DNA of 64,000 bases from Raphanus sativus. Taxonomy: Eukaryota > Streptophyta > Magnoliopsida > Brassicales > Brassicaceae. The notes beneath the pieces were generated by a model. It was not told where the DNA came from and searched no databases. It saw only the letters and a program-made list of their open reading frames with translations. Made by a program: the position numbers and the translations under genes. How positions within the stretch are numbered: the first letter of the stretch is position 1; every line of letters begins with the position of its first letter. The stretch spans positions 25,939,407 to 26,003,406 of the forward strand of contig NC_079515.1 of the NCBI RefSeq assembly GCF_000801105.2. The letters run 5' to 3'. Shown here piece by piece: positions 22,876-34,069 of the stretch.

Positions 22876-23240
22876 TTTTGCTTGATTAAAGACAAATGTT
22901 TAGATAATTTTTCTCTTAAAGCTGTTTTGGTTGGGATTATCCTGAACCATAGGTGTAATATTATTGACCTGCGACATATATATAGATAGTAGGATGGACT
23001 GACTAAATAAACAAATCAATCTATGTTGTCAAATCATTAACAAACTATGCATATTATAAGTCTTTTTGAAGTGCTATACAACGTAATACGTACTATAGGG
23101 AACAATCTCATGTTTGTAAGCAAAGCATATACCCAATAAAACATATCATTTGGTAAGGTGATATCTGTGGCAGGTTGTTGATTTCCTGAGCCAGTTTGAA
23201 AAAGTACCCAAAAACGAGTTGAATTTTCTAAGCCAAATAA
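22876..23240 (-). promoter_or_regulatory. Proximal promoter of bHLH copy 2
   Basis: GACCTGCGACATATATATA with its TATA-like core at about 22975-22986 sits about 100 bp upstream of the ATG. Upstream similarity to copy 1 continues through CTCATGTTTGTAAG, AGCATATACC, CATTTGGTAAG and GGTATCTG/GATATCTGTGGC. It stops near 23230. Distal sequences differ completely between copies. Confidence 0.5.
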
Positions 23241-25639
23241 TTCATTAGGAATAGACATTCATTCTGATTCATAATAAGTGATGTTTTGCCATTTTTTTAA
23301 TTTCATTTTAGACTAAAAAATATTAAATACAATATTTATATATTCAATCCTTATGACATTTAATTTATATTCTGCAGTATGTGCTACAATTGGTTCAATA
23401 ACTCTTATGTAGCTAATAAATTATATTTCATCTAAAATAAAATAATGAAATTTTATCAATTTGAGCACAAAGTTTTAATCTTTCTTAGTGCTGTTATTAC
23501 ATTTTTTGAACTACATCACTACCATTCGCACATTTTTTTGTCAACACCATTTTTCTTGACTTTAAACTTACAATTCAATTATAAATAGTCAAACAATTCA
23601 TCAGTGATATGTATAGAAATTATGTATTCCTTATTTTTATAGTTTTTCAGCAATTATATAGAAATCGCTGAAATCAGAAGAAAAAAAACAATAAATACCG
23701 TTATATTTTACATTAAAACAATTTCGTAAATTTACAATTAGGTTTATATTTATTATTTTTCATAAAAGAAAATTTTTAAAACTCAAAGGTATTAACAGCT
23801 TTGCTACTATATCACTTAGAGATGTATTCCACAAATTTGCAGATTATTTTCAGGTAGAAGAGTGTTGTATAAATATATTACAAAAACCAACAATGTTTGT
23901 AACTAATGTCACCAGATGACCTTTTAAATCTTTTGATCCTGACTTAGAGTTCATACTCACTTCATCATCAAATGAAGTGTTATAAAAAGATCTAGGAATA
24001 ATCACTTTACCATCACAAAAATACTTAATATATGTTTAAAAAGTTGACTAATATTTTGGTTAATAAGCTTTCTTATAAAGTTGACATTTTAATTGTGTGG
24101 TTATTTATTAATGTTCATGGATTTATATGTTGTTTTCACTAATTATTTTTAGATCTGTATCGCTTTCTCTTGAATTTTAATTAAATTACCTTGCTTAATT
24201 ATTGACTTATATTTCAGGTCAATCAATTTACTTTTATGTTTGATTATTTATAATAGATATATTTTGGCTAGATAGTTCCTTTATAAATTGACTTATTGTA
24301 AATTTATGTTGTTGTGTGTTCATCAACTTATATTTTAATTTTATTGACTTATTTACTTTTGGTAAGCATATGTCATTTTTTTTTAATATAAACTTTTTTA
24401 ACTGTCAACCTGAATTTTATGTCAGTTCGCTAAATTTTATATAGGCCACTCATGTTTAAAATATGGTTTATTTACATATCTGTAGTTGATCTTTGTATAG
24501 TCAATTTATTATAATTGTTCAATTAAGTCAAAGAGTATTATTTTGTTTTCTGATTTATTTATCATCTATTTTTGTTGTTATATCCATTTACGCAATATTT
24601 TATAGAAAAGTTTATTAGTTATTAATATAAATGTACATTTAAAATGTATACTAAATGCATTTCGTATGTAATATTTAGGAAATTTATATTTTAAATGATA
24701 AGGACTCTTTTTTTAAAAAAAAAGAAGGTACATTTATTTTTCAAAAATAGTGTCAAGTTTATAACAAAACTAAGTTATTTCATCAAGTTATCTCTATTTG
24801 TTTAGTTTTATGAAAAAAATGATTGAAATACCACAAATTAGATAACACTTTTTTAAAATACATTCAATCAAAAATACCATAACACTTGGGTTTAAGGTTT
24901 AGTGATTATTTTTTAGGATTTAATTTTCATGGATTTATTAGTTTTATAAAATTTATAAATAATTCTTAAATATTTATAAATGGTTTTAGAAAAAGTAGTC
25001 ACAAATTCAGAAAATTATGAAAATTGACATTTTTAAAGGTAGATTTAAAAAATAGTATCAAACTTGTTGTAAAATTAGAATTCTCTAAAAAATAGTTGGT
25101 ATTTTGATTTTGTCTATGGACATTTCAAGTTAATTGGACCATTTTTTTTTTCGTTCGAGATCTATTGCCGAACTAGAACAATGTGGACACACCAACTTCA
25201 CATAAAACAAGAAGTTCTTGTCAAGAACTCTACCTTAAGTAAATCTGAAATCATGTAATTTATTTGTATTTTTTGTTGTTAACATACATATGACATGTTT
25301 ACCAAAAATAACATATTACCGTCAAAATCGAAACTATACGTGGCTCCGTATCGACTATATTATTATTTTTTAGTCTGAGTTAAGATTCAACTTATTTTTA
25401 TGCATATATTAATTTTGAAGACTTTCAACTATATATTAAAGGAAAATGTGATCTTATTCAAAAGAAGGTAATAACTAATCGACCTATTCAAATAATATAT
25501 TATGTTAATTTAAGATAGCTTGCTCCCTCCACATTTACAAGCAATTGACCAATCAGTGATACCAATGCACACACACTAATGCTTTCACGTAATATGGTTC
25601 AAAATCATTTATCCAAATATTTATACCCAACTTCATGTT
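23241..25639. other. AT-rich intergenic stretch
   Basis: No gene is seen in any frame. The stretch is strongly AT-rich. Around 24830-25110 it carries phrases (AATTCTTAAATATTTATAAATG, TTTAGTGATTATT) that also occur at 3780-4000, so both probably derive from one repeat family. Confidence 0.4.
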
Positions 25640-25860
25640 GTTAGGATAACTGTTTAGTAGAAAGGCATCTCATTTTAGAAGGTGGTATCTTACTCTATGT
25701 TACTTCAACTAAACAACGGTCGGTGATATATGCACTATCGATCTAGGGTTCATCATTGTCATCCCTGGCTCCTAATCATTACCTTTAATTCATGTATTCA
25801 AGTAAACAAATTATATTGGTCTGCTTCAGACATCAGCCAGCCCTAATACATTTCAAGAAC
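25640..25860. repeat. bHLH-unit flank repeat, copy S5
   Basis: This third unit-edge copy contains AAACAACGGTCGGTGATATA, GCACTATCGATCTAGGGTTC, CTAATCATTACC and AAGTAAACAAATTATATTGG. These parallel 14690-14800. It lies just beyond the EDA7 3' end and marks the right limit of the tandem array. The second half of the repeat (TATA-like part) is missing. Confidence 0.55.
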
Positions 25861-25971
25861 AGGTCAAAAATATCCAAAATTGTATTTGTGTGAATCAATG
25901 AAGTTTCAAAGATTCTCAAAAGTAATACATTTTCCAAAAACTAATATAGAAAAATCCTTCGAAAGCTACAT

Positions 25972-28900
25972 TTATCGCCTGCCTCTTCCTCCGCCACCAC
26001 GTCCACCACCACGGCCACCTCTTCCTCTGGAACCACCACCACCACGTCCACCTCCTCTTCCCCGGGAACCACCACCTCCTCTCCCTCTAAAACTGCCACC
26101 ACCCCTACCTCTAAAACCGCCTCTAACAACATCCTGTTTCAGTCCAAGAGACTGAACTCCTCTCCTCTTGTTTCTTTGCCCGTCTCCATCCTCATCGTCT
26201 CTATCTTCTCTATCTTCTTTGTAAGTGGACGACCGTCTAGCGTTGAAAGAAAGCTCCCTTGAGCCTCCAGGACCGAACTTGACATCTTTAGACGCTCCAA
26301 AGTTGCCACGCCGGTTCTCTAGGGCCTTCACACGCTCGCCCATAGGAAGACTGTCTTCTTTAGCCAGTGATCTACGGTGGTGGAAAGCTTCAGCGTGCCG
26401 CTCGTCTTTCACTTCAAACAACCTGACACCAAAAAAAAAGCTTCCACATTAGGAAAGAACAACAGAGAAACATACTATGATGTCTAAAATACTCTCATCA
26501 TAAGGACACTAACTTTGGAGTTTTTGATTTCTTGCTTGGCCTTCCATCTTCTGATCCGTCGTCGTCTGAACCTTGCGATGCATCAGAGTCGCTGTTCTCG
26601 TCGTCATCTGTTACAGCTTCAAAGTGTTCATCTACCAAAGAAGGTTGCTTCTTAGAAGAAGCAACAGGGTGCAGGACACCATATTCATATGATTCCGGAT
26701 CGATTTGGTAGTCCTGAAAAGGAAACTCACAAGAATCAGCTCAATCCAAAGTGAAATAGAGCAACGAAACGGCGTCCGTCTAATCAATAATCCTATATAA
26801 AGAGCCTAGTTACCGTTTAATGATGTCTTGAACATCGAAAAAAAACAGACAAAAGCCTCAAAAGGATTATTGTTAATACCTGATTTTCGAACATGGCACT
26901 AAACCGACCATCTGTGAAGTTCTCATCACTAAGTCCAAGTTTCTTCTTCTTCGAAGCTTTCTTTGCAGCTTCCTCATCCTCAGCACTCTTCTTTTCCTCT
27001 TCTCCATCCTCCTCCTTGAGGAGGGTGGCTGCGAGATCACGGTTAACATTTGGCAACCTTCTCTTCTTCTGCAAGAAGCACACAGAGATGTGTATGTAAG
27101 TAGCCAACTCAGGAAAAATAGTGAACGAACATGCAGATGATGTATTGTATTAGAGATACTAACTGTGATTCTCTTGCTACGTTGCTCTTCTAGTTTCTCT
27201 CGCTTCTTGTCTGCCAAGTAATCAACATAAGCAAAAGGTTGAGCCTCCGCCAAAGCCTGTAGAAGAGGAAAAAAAACAAAGTTACAAAGGCAGAAACACC
27301 TTGGAGGCTACTACTCTTGAAGTTTACAAAAATGTCAAATCTGACTCACCTTTTTGTATAGAATGTGATTCACAAAATACCCATGCATTTGAGCTTTCAA
27401 AAGATCTGTGCCAATCAAATTAGTCATCCCCAACTTCTCCAGATCTTCCTTTGTCAAAAACTTGTAATTATCGTATATAGTTGTTTGTCCAGTTTCCTCC
27501 ATCTCTTCCTGTGAATATAAGATAAATACAAAAAGGTATTAGCAACAACGGTCAATACACTCAAAACGTTGGAAATCGTTTTAGAATGAGATAAATACCG
27601 TTAGGTTTTCAAGAGGAGAACACCACTTAGGGGCAGGACCAAGTTCAGGTATGAAGTAAGAAGGGATTAGGCTAGAGTCCAAAGCCAGAAGCATCAGTCC
27701 ACTTCCAGGGAACACACAAATGTCGTTTATTCCTCCTCCACTCGGTTGAATGCTGGTCATACCTTCTCCCTGTAAGAAGAAAAAAAATATAGAGGATTAT
27801 CAAAAGATGTATCTAACACCGAGATTCGTTGCATGTCAATTACACAGTCCATGAGTTGAAGAAACCGAGAGAAACTTACAGTATTCGGATCCCAGACTCT
27901 AACAATCTGCTTGTCAGTAGTAATCAGCTTAGGTTGTTGAGTATTAAGAGTTCGTTGCCACTTAATACTCAAAATTGGGCTCTCGTACCTGCAAAATTTT
28001 GCAGAAAAGACAATGAAACAAACGCTTACGGTATAGCATATATGATGGATTCTGAGTTGGTAATACTACTTACATGTGATCCTTCACATGTATGGGAGCT
28101 GAAGTTCTCAAGTCGTATATGAATACCTGCAGATATATATAGCACACAGCACAATCAACAAAACATAGCGAAAATAGTCAAATTGACATAATGGTTTCCA
28201 AAAAATCAAACCTTTCCCGCACTACTCCCAACAGCTACTTGAAGACCTTCACTATCATCAAACTCTATAGCAGTAACCTCCTATCAAGCCAATAAACACA
28301 TGATTATCAGAAAGATTTATGAAATTTTCATTTGAACATGGAACATGTGTTAGAAGAAGAAGTACCGAAGCAGCATCACCACCATGTGTAACCGCATTGA
28401 TCCTAGCAGCAGATGATTTCATTCTCATATCGAAACATTCCACAGCACCATCCTCACCACCACAAGCAACCAGTCCATGGAGATTGCTGGATGACAAAAG
28501 AAACATAGTGCTCAAACGTAAACAACAGTAATCTCATAAGCTCATATAGTGACGAAGTAAGAAAATGCAAATGGACAGGACAACACAAACCTTCGAGAAA
28601 CAACATTCAGCGCTGGGGATTGAGTGCTAAGAGGAGAGAGAAATCTTCCCTAAGGAGAGAAAGCACATCTCACAAATCATTAACATGGGGGAAGATCAAA
28701 AGACCAACACAGCCTTAACAATTACATTCATGGAAACGTACCTGCTCCAAATTGATTCTGTATAGATCTGGTGAAGAAGCAGCACAAAGAAGATCACAAG
28801 ACCAGTTATCATATGTCATGTCTCTCCCCATCCTGCCAAAAAGAAAATGAGCATTTAGACCAATGGGACATCAATATCTCACAGAAGTACAGAACAACAA

Positions 28901-29778
28901 AGATAAAAGTACCTTGGGATTCGTAAAGTGTGGTGTTTGCCGTATTTGGCGTGTAGATGAATAGAGCGGTCAGCACATAAGAAGGCAAGCTTTGAGTAGT
29001 CATCATCCAATACCTGTAGAGCCCATAACACATTATTCAACCAGAAAAAAAAAGGCTTAAGAGAAGCTCAAAAATGGAGCAAAGAAGTTACCTCGAAATC
29101 AACAATCTCAGAGTCCAAATGTCTCTCAAACTTCAAAGCAAGCTGTCCTAGCTCATAAACTTTGACCTGTGGTGGGTATATACCTGATACATTCCACAAC
29201 GAATCAGTGAAAACGCACAAGACAAAAAAAAAAAGCATTCTTCACCAAGAAAACAAAATAAAAAATGAAAAAGAAAAAATTACCTGAAGCAATCAGATAC
29301 TCTCCGTCAGGAGTAGCTTTGATTCTAGTAGTGGCAGTCTCAAACTTCAAATCCTGAATAAGCTCCACTCTCTGCATATACTCTAATACCCACAAAACAA
29401 AACAAAAAAGGAACTTTTGAATTTGGGAAACTTTACAAAGATATCATTAGCTGACATATAACAGGGCAACCCTAAAGCTAAACAACCCACATCACAGAGA
29501 ACAAAAAGGAGGAGTCTTTGAGCAGAGACTTAACTTTTGAGAAGATATTTTAAAGCTGGCAACAAAGAGAGCAAACCTAAAGCTAAACCCACATCACAGA
29601 GAACAAAAAGGAGAAGACTTTGAGCAGAGACGGAGCAGGAAGACTTACGAGGGTTTTTGCGGAGAGCTCGTTGCTTCTTAGGGTTAAGCCAAGTCGCAAC
29701 GTTAGGTGCAGATGAAACATGGTATAGCTTAACTCCGTTAATGGAGGTCGACTTCAGTCTATCTCCGTATGTCGCCAT
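25972..29778 (-). CDS. EDA7: EDA7 / NOL10 (Enp2) nucleolar WD40 protein
   Basis: This gene of roughly 16 exons encodes the plant homologue of yeast Enp2/human NOL10. That protein is a WD40 component of the small-subunit processome needed for 18S rRNA maturation; Arabidopsis EDA7 mutants arrest embryo-sac development. The start [20 protein letters not shown] matches the family N terminus. The beta-propeller segments follow: [77 protein letters not shown]. The NUC153-like linker ([20 protein letters not shown]) and a Lys/Glu-rich region then precede [20 protein letters not shown], an ESF1/Enp2 signature. The last exon ends in a long Arg-Gly-Gly tail (about residues 80-149 of that exon), typical of nucleolar proteins. 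All splice ends inspected are GT/AG. It diverges from EMG1. Confidence 0.93.
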
Positions 29779-30789
29779 CTTCAGACCACGTTTACTCTTC
29801 TACGCTTCTTCCCTTGACGGCGAGTTGCAGAGAAGAAGAACAACCAATGTAATAAAAACGGAAGGAACCGCCACTCGTTGGGTTTTGTCGTTTCTTTATT
29901 GGGCTTTTCTAAAACCCTAAATTTAAATGGCTCAAGTAAATCACGATGGGCCTTTTTGGAAACACTAAATTCTTAATATGGCCTGTAAGCAACTCTCGTT
30001 ATATTCTCTCAGTAAGTGGCTGAAACTTAAACCTTGTAAACTAGGGTTTATCTAGTGGAACCTCCCCCGCACAGATTCAAATCAGTCGCCTGCTCACCTG
30101 AATCATCTTCTCAAGCTCAAGTAAGCTATAGTTTCTTCTTTTTCTTATCTATTTAGTTTAGCTGTTAATCATCGAAGGGTATTTAGCATTATATATGAAC
30201 AATATGTTTCTATGTCCATATGTTCAATAAGAAAATGTAAATCATTACCTGAATCAGCTTCTCCTTCCTAGCGTACCACGATTGTCTTCTTTTTTCTTGT
30301 GGTCCACGATTCTGATCTTGTTTGGAGTCCTTAGGTAAAGCCTGGCAAGCTATTTTGAAGAGCTAGCAGTGTTTTTTTTTTATTTTATATTATAAGCAGT
30401 TGGTGTTTCAAAAAAAAAAAGCAGCAGAATAAAAAAAAGAGACAAGCTTACCTGTGAATTAAAAGTTATAAATTTGCCATGGTCAGTGAAACGTGTCCTG
30501 TTCTTTAGTTGGTCAAGATTAATCCAAATTTTGCAATCTTTCCACCTGGATTTGACTGAACACAATAAGAAAATCGAATGTATAACTTTATATTACTAAC
30601 ACCAACACAACAATTATAATTTTTTTAAAAATTGCGATGTGGATGTGTTTGTATGCATTGGGGTCGCTGTAGTTTTGAAATTTGATTACTTTCTGTGTGT
30701 TATGAGAAAAGATTACGCCTTTTAGCTTCTGATTCGCTGCAATTTACTTATTTTTGGTGTTGGGTTAGTTTTTGATTTTTGAAGGAAAG
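29779..30789. promoter_or_regulatory. Bidirectional promoter EDA7/EMG1 with telo-boxes and site II motifs
   Basis: The start codons of the two ribosome-biogenesis genes are about 1 kb apart. Within it lie AAACCCTAA at 29912-29920 and the inverted form TAGGGTTTA at 30042-30050 (telo-boxes), plus TGGGCT at 29900-29905 and TGGGCC at 29947-29952 (site II elements). This combination is well known from plant ribosomal-protein and ribosome-biogenesis promoters (TCP and telo-box-binding factors). The distance from the motifs to the EMG1 ATG (about 740 bp) suggests a 5' UTR intron for EMG1. CTCAAGTAAGC near 30116 could be its donor. Confidence 0.65.
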
Positions 30790-32234
30790 ATGGTGAGGCC
30801 GTACGGGATTAAGGTGAACAAGAGGAAGGAGAGAAGAGAGAGGTACGATAAGGAAGAAGATGAAGAAGATGAGCAGCCTAAGTTTGAGCAGAAACGAAAA
30901 GAAGTGAAGAAAGCTAAGAGAGAAGAAGCCACCTCAAATGCAGAGGAGGAAGATGATGAAGAGAACGAGATAGCTGAGGAAGCAGCAGATGAGCTTGATG
31001 TGGGAATACCTATTGTCGTGTCTGGTAATAAGAAGGACCAGACTGGTGTTATTTTTGTGCTTGAGAAGGCTTCTCTCGAAGTTGCCAAAGTTGGAAAGGT
31101 AATTTTTTGCACAAAGTGTTTACCTTTGTGTGAAGAAATGGTTTCTGAGCAGTCTCTTGTGTGCTAATGTATTTGTTGGTTCTTTATTTGCAGACTTACC
31201 AGCTACTGAACTCTGATGATCATGCTAATTTCTTGAGGAAGAATGGCAGAGATCCTGCTCATTACAGGCCAGACATCACTCATCAGGTTCGGATTTTTAT
31301 ATTTTCTTTCCAGTTGATGTGTTATAAGGGATTGTGACTCATCTTTCTCTTTATTCAGGCTCTTTTGATGATTTTGGATAGTCCGGTCAACAAGGCTGGG
31401 AGGTTGAAAGCGGTGTATGTTAGAACAGAGCAAGGTGTTCTTTTTGAAGTTAAGCCACATGTTCGTATACCAAGAACTTTCAAGCGTTTCGCTGGAATCA
31501 TGTGTGAGTTGTTCTCCTTTGGTTTTGTTACTTTAACTTCTCTCATGTACCTTTTGTTTCTTAATCCAGCAACATTGTTGAGTGTTTGTTGCAGTGCAAT
31601 TGCTACAGAAGCTTAGCATTAGTGCATCTGGGAAGCGTGAGAAACTTATGAGGGTGATCAAGAACCCTGTTACAAGCCACCTTCCGCCTAACTGTAGAAA
31701 AATAGGTAAAAGAAAAGCCTATACTTTCCTCCCACGTTTCGTTATTGTATCTCCCATTAGGATGAGGTAAAGTGTGATAACTTTTTTTTCTTTCTTTTAT
31801 TAGGGTTCTCGTATAGCTCTGAGAAGCTGGTCAACATGCAGAAGCACCTATCTACTGTCTGTAATGAGACCGACACTGTTTTTGTGGTTAGTACTTCAGA
31901 ACAGAGTCTAAATTCATTTGCTTAGTTAGTGGTAGGCTTTAGCTTCCAGCTTACGTATAAACCAAATCATATTCAATCATGTGTCTTCTTTTGCCTTCTG
32001 ATTTCAGCTCGGTGCGATGTCACACGGGAAAATAGAGTGCGATTATATCGATGATTTTGTGGCCAGTAAGTTGTCCTTCCTTAACTCATCATCCTTTGTA
32101 GAAAGAAATTTAAAGATAGCATATGATCTGAAAGAGGTTTCTTGGTTTCTTCAGTTTCAGGGTATCCTCTTAGCGCAGCCTACTGTATCTCAAGAATCTG
32201 CGAGGCTTTATCGACAAATTGGAATATTATATAA
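30790..32234 (+). CDS. EMG1: EMG1/NEP1, 18S rRNA pseudouridine N1-methyltransferase
   Basis: Seven exons (30790-31098, 31194-31286, 31359-31503, 31595-31705, 31804-31886, 32008-32065, 32161-32234) give 290 residues. EMG1 is a SPOUT-class methyltransferase that N1-methylates a conserved hypermodified pseudouridine of 18S rRNA and assists 40S assembly in the nucleolus. The N terminus ([18 protein letters not shown]) is followed by an acidic/basic low-complexity region. The catalytic core then starts: [72 protein letters not shown]. The knot region is [18 protein letters not shown] and the end is [20 protein letters not shown]. All expected blocks are intact. It is transcribed divergently from EDA7, another SSU-processome factor. 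Confidence 0.95.
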
Positions 32235-32248
32235 ACATGTATTAGCAA

Positions 32249-32640
32249 GAAGGTCCCTTTTGTTTTACTCCCTACTGTTCTAATGATGGAACCACTTTAA
32301 GTTTGTGTTTATGCACATTGTTCTATCTATTATCGGATTTTTAGAAAACTTTTTGTCAGAATTTACCGAGAACTTGATAGTCTAAAGATCTTATCAAATT
32401 ATATGTTCAATGCTACTTAAAACCAGACACTGATGCCAGTTCATGGCCTTTGACTTGGGTAGTACTTTAATGGTTTTGGCTCTTGATTTTTAACGTTTGT
32501 CTTTAGTGATAAAAGCTCTTATTCACACATCCAACAGAAACACACGGTTGCTTAGTTTGAGACTAAACATCAACATCATCATCATTAATACCCATCAATC
32601 AACATGAGTAATATGGTAGTTAGCAAAGTTATTTTTTCTG
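32249..32640. repeat. EMG1 3' flank, duplicated at 33.9 and 35.6 kb
   Basis: AAGAAGGTCC...TAATG(A/G)TGGAACCACTTTAA...TTTTTTGTCAGAATTTAC at 32249-32370 is repeated at 35597-35720. TTAGTTTGAGACTAAACATC...CATCATCATTAATA at about 32550-32600 is repeated at about 33925-34010. These paired copies enclose the small zinc-finger ORF, showing that the region between EMG1 and the strictosidine-synthase-like gene grew by duplication. Confidence 0.6.
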
Positions 32641-32872
32641 GACTTGAAATTACTTTTCACACTATAGTTTTATATAATGTATTCTCATTTGATATGATCG
32701 GTAATATTAACATCATTGAAAACAGAAATTATCAAACGGAAACATATATTATAGAAACCAAGAAAGACGGTACATTAGTTTTATAAAGAAAAGATGGTCT
32801 CTATCACAAGTCTTATTATAGATAGCTTTTGCAGACAGATTGAACATCTGGTAACGCTTATACCATTACTCC

Positions 32873-33154
32873 TCAGTTTCGTCCCCTATATGGCCAGCCT
32901 AGCCTATGTGGACAGCCATCTCTCTTGTGACCTTGTAGATCATCATATCTTTCAAATATTTTGCAGCACATTTCACATATGTATCTGTCCGTCTCTGATA
33001 TGAACGTCCTATCAACAACGGAGTTGGGTTTTTGGGTCGACGTAATCGCCTTCTCTTCAGGCTTAACGTTGTTTGCTTCCGTGGTGGCACCGTCGGGGAG
33101 GGAAGACTGAGTGGAGGAGGATGATGATTTTTTGTTGTTATGCGATGAAGACAT
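32873..33154 (-). CDS. Small single C2HC zinc-finger protein (93 aa)
   Basis: An uninterrupted frame starts at the ATG at 33154. The N-terminal 45 residues are Ser/Thr/Lys-rich (MSSSHNNKKSSSSSTQSS). The C-terminal part, YICEMCCKIFERYDDLQGHK followed by RDGCPH, has the spacing of a C2H2-like finger: Cys-x2-Cys, a hydrophobic core with Phe, and Leu-x-x-His, with Cys or a later His as last ligand. LQGH replaces the plant QALGGH box. No EAR motif is seen. I do not recognise an orthologue. It is surrounded by duplicated DNA, so it may be a lineage-specific gene or a decaying copy. Confidence 0.5.
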   Translation of the reverse strand: MSSSHNNKKSSSSSTQSSLPDGATTEANNVKPEEKAITSTQKPNSVVDRTFISETDRYICEMCCKIFERYDDLQGHKRDGCPHRLGWPYRGRN

Positions 33155-33544
33155 CTTCTCAAGGTTCTGCTTTTGCTTTAACCAACAAAATATCCATAAA
33201 TAAAATACATTAAAAATGAGAGAGAATATAGAAACGAAACATGATTTAGAAGAAACCTGAAGCAAATAAGAACATGAAGTAGCCATAGAGATTGAGGACA
33301 TGAATAGAAGAAAGAAAAATATATAACTACGAGACATTAACCAGACCAAATATTGGCAAATATAAACATACATGCAAATAGCCAAATACACATTACCTCA
33401 AAGAAAAAAAATTGTATGGCTTTGTTTTTCTCTCTCTGGCTTTGTTGCTCTGATCTTATAATAATTGGAACTGAGTCTTGTAGATTCTCAATATATATAG
33501 CTGCAAGTCTTTTACCTTTTCTAATTTTGTTATATGTTTATTCT

Positions 33545-33805
33545 TCCATGGTTGTTGCTAGCTACCTAGTTGTTGTAACTTTTAGTCCTTCCCACAGTCA
33601 TATTGACTCGTTAGTCAGCTATTAATCAAAACTAAACCAGAGAGAAAATTAATTTATGACATTTTTGTTTATTTCATCCCATCAATAAAACAAAAATTCT
33701 TTTACGATTTTTGGTAACTACTTAGTTGTATCTTCTAGTCCTTCCTCATGGTCAAATATTGACTCGTTGGTCAGCTATTAATCAAAAGATTCAAAACTAA
33801 ACCGG
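33545..33805 (-). promoter_or_regulatory. Tandemly duplicated upstream element with W-box-like core
   Basis: Two copies, about 33550-33640 and 33715-33805, share TTAGTCCTTCC/CTAGTCCTTCC, ATTGACTCGTT(A/G)GTCAGC and TATTAATCAAAA...ACTAAACC(A/G)GAGA. The core TTGACTCGTTAGTCA contains a TTGAC W-box and an imperfect inverted repeat (TGACT...AGTCA). The pair lies upstream of the small zinc-finger ORF and could control it. Confidence 0.45.
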
Positions 33806-34069
33806 AGAATTTAAATACCCAACTAGATAAATGTAAACATGCTAACTTGGGATATGTCTTAATTGCTTTCCGTGTTAGTGGAAAGCTCTTTGTTTTGTTC
33901 ACATCCAGCAAACAACTCATGTTTACTTAGTTTGAGAATCAGACTAAAACATCATCATCATCAAGAGTTTGAGGTTAAAACATTAACATCAACACCATCA
34001 TCATTAATATATGCTATCTATCAACTTATGAATAAAATGGCAATTAGCAAGTCCTTAAAAACTCTTTAG

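Noticed and set aside
25880..26155. Proline-rich open frame on the plus strand
   Set aside because: It is the antisense of the Arg-Gly-Gly tail of EDA7; glycine/arginine codons read backwards give proline runs.
30765..31112. Serine-rich minus-strand frame opposite EMG1
   Set aside because: It is antisense to the acidic/lysine-rich N terminus of EMG1, which is strongly supported by family motifs and splice sites.
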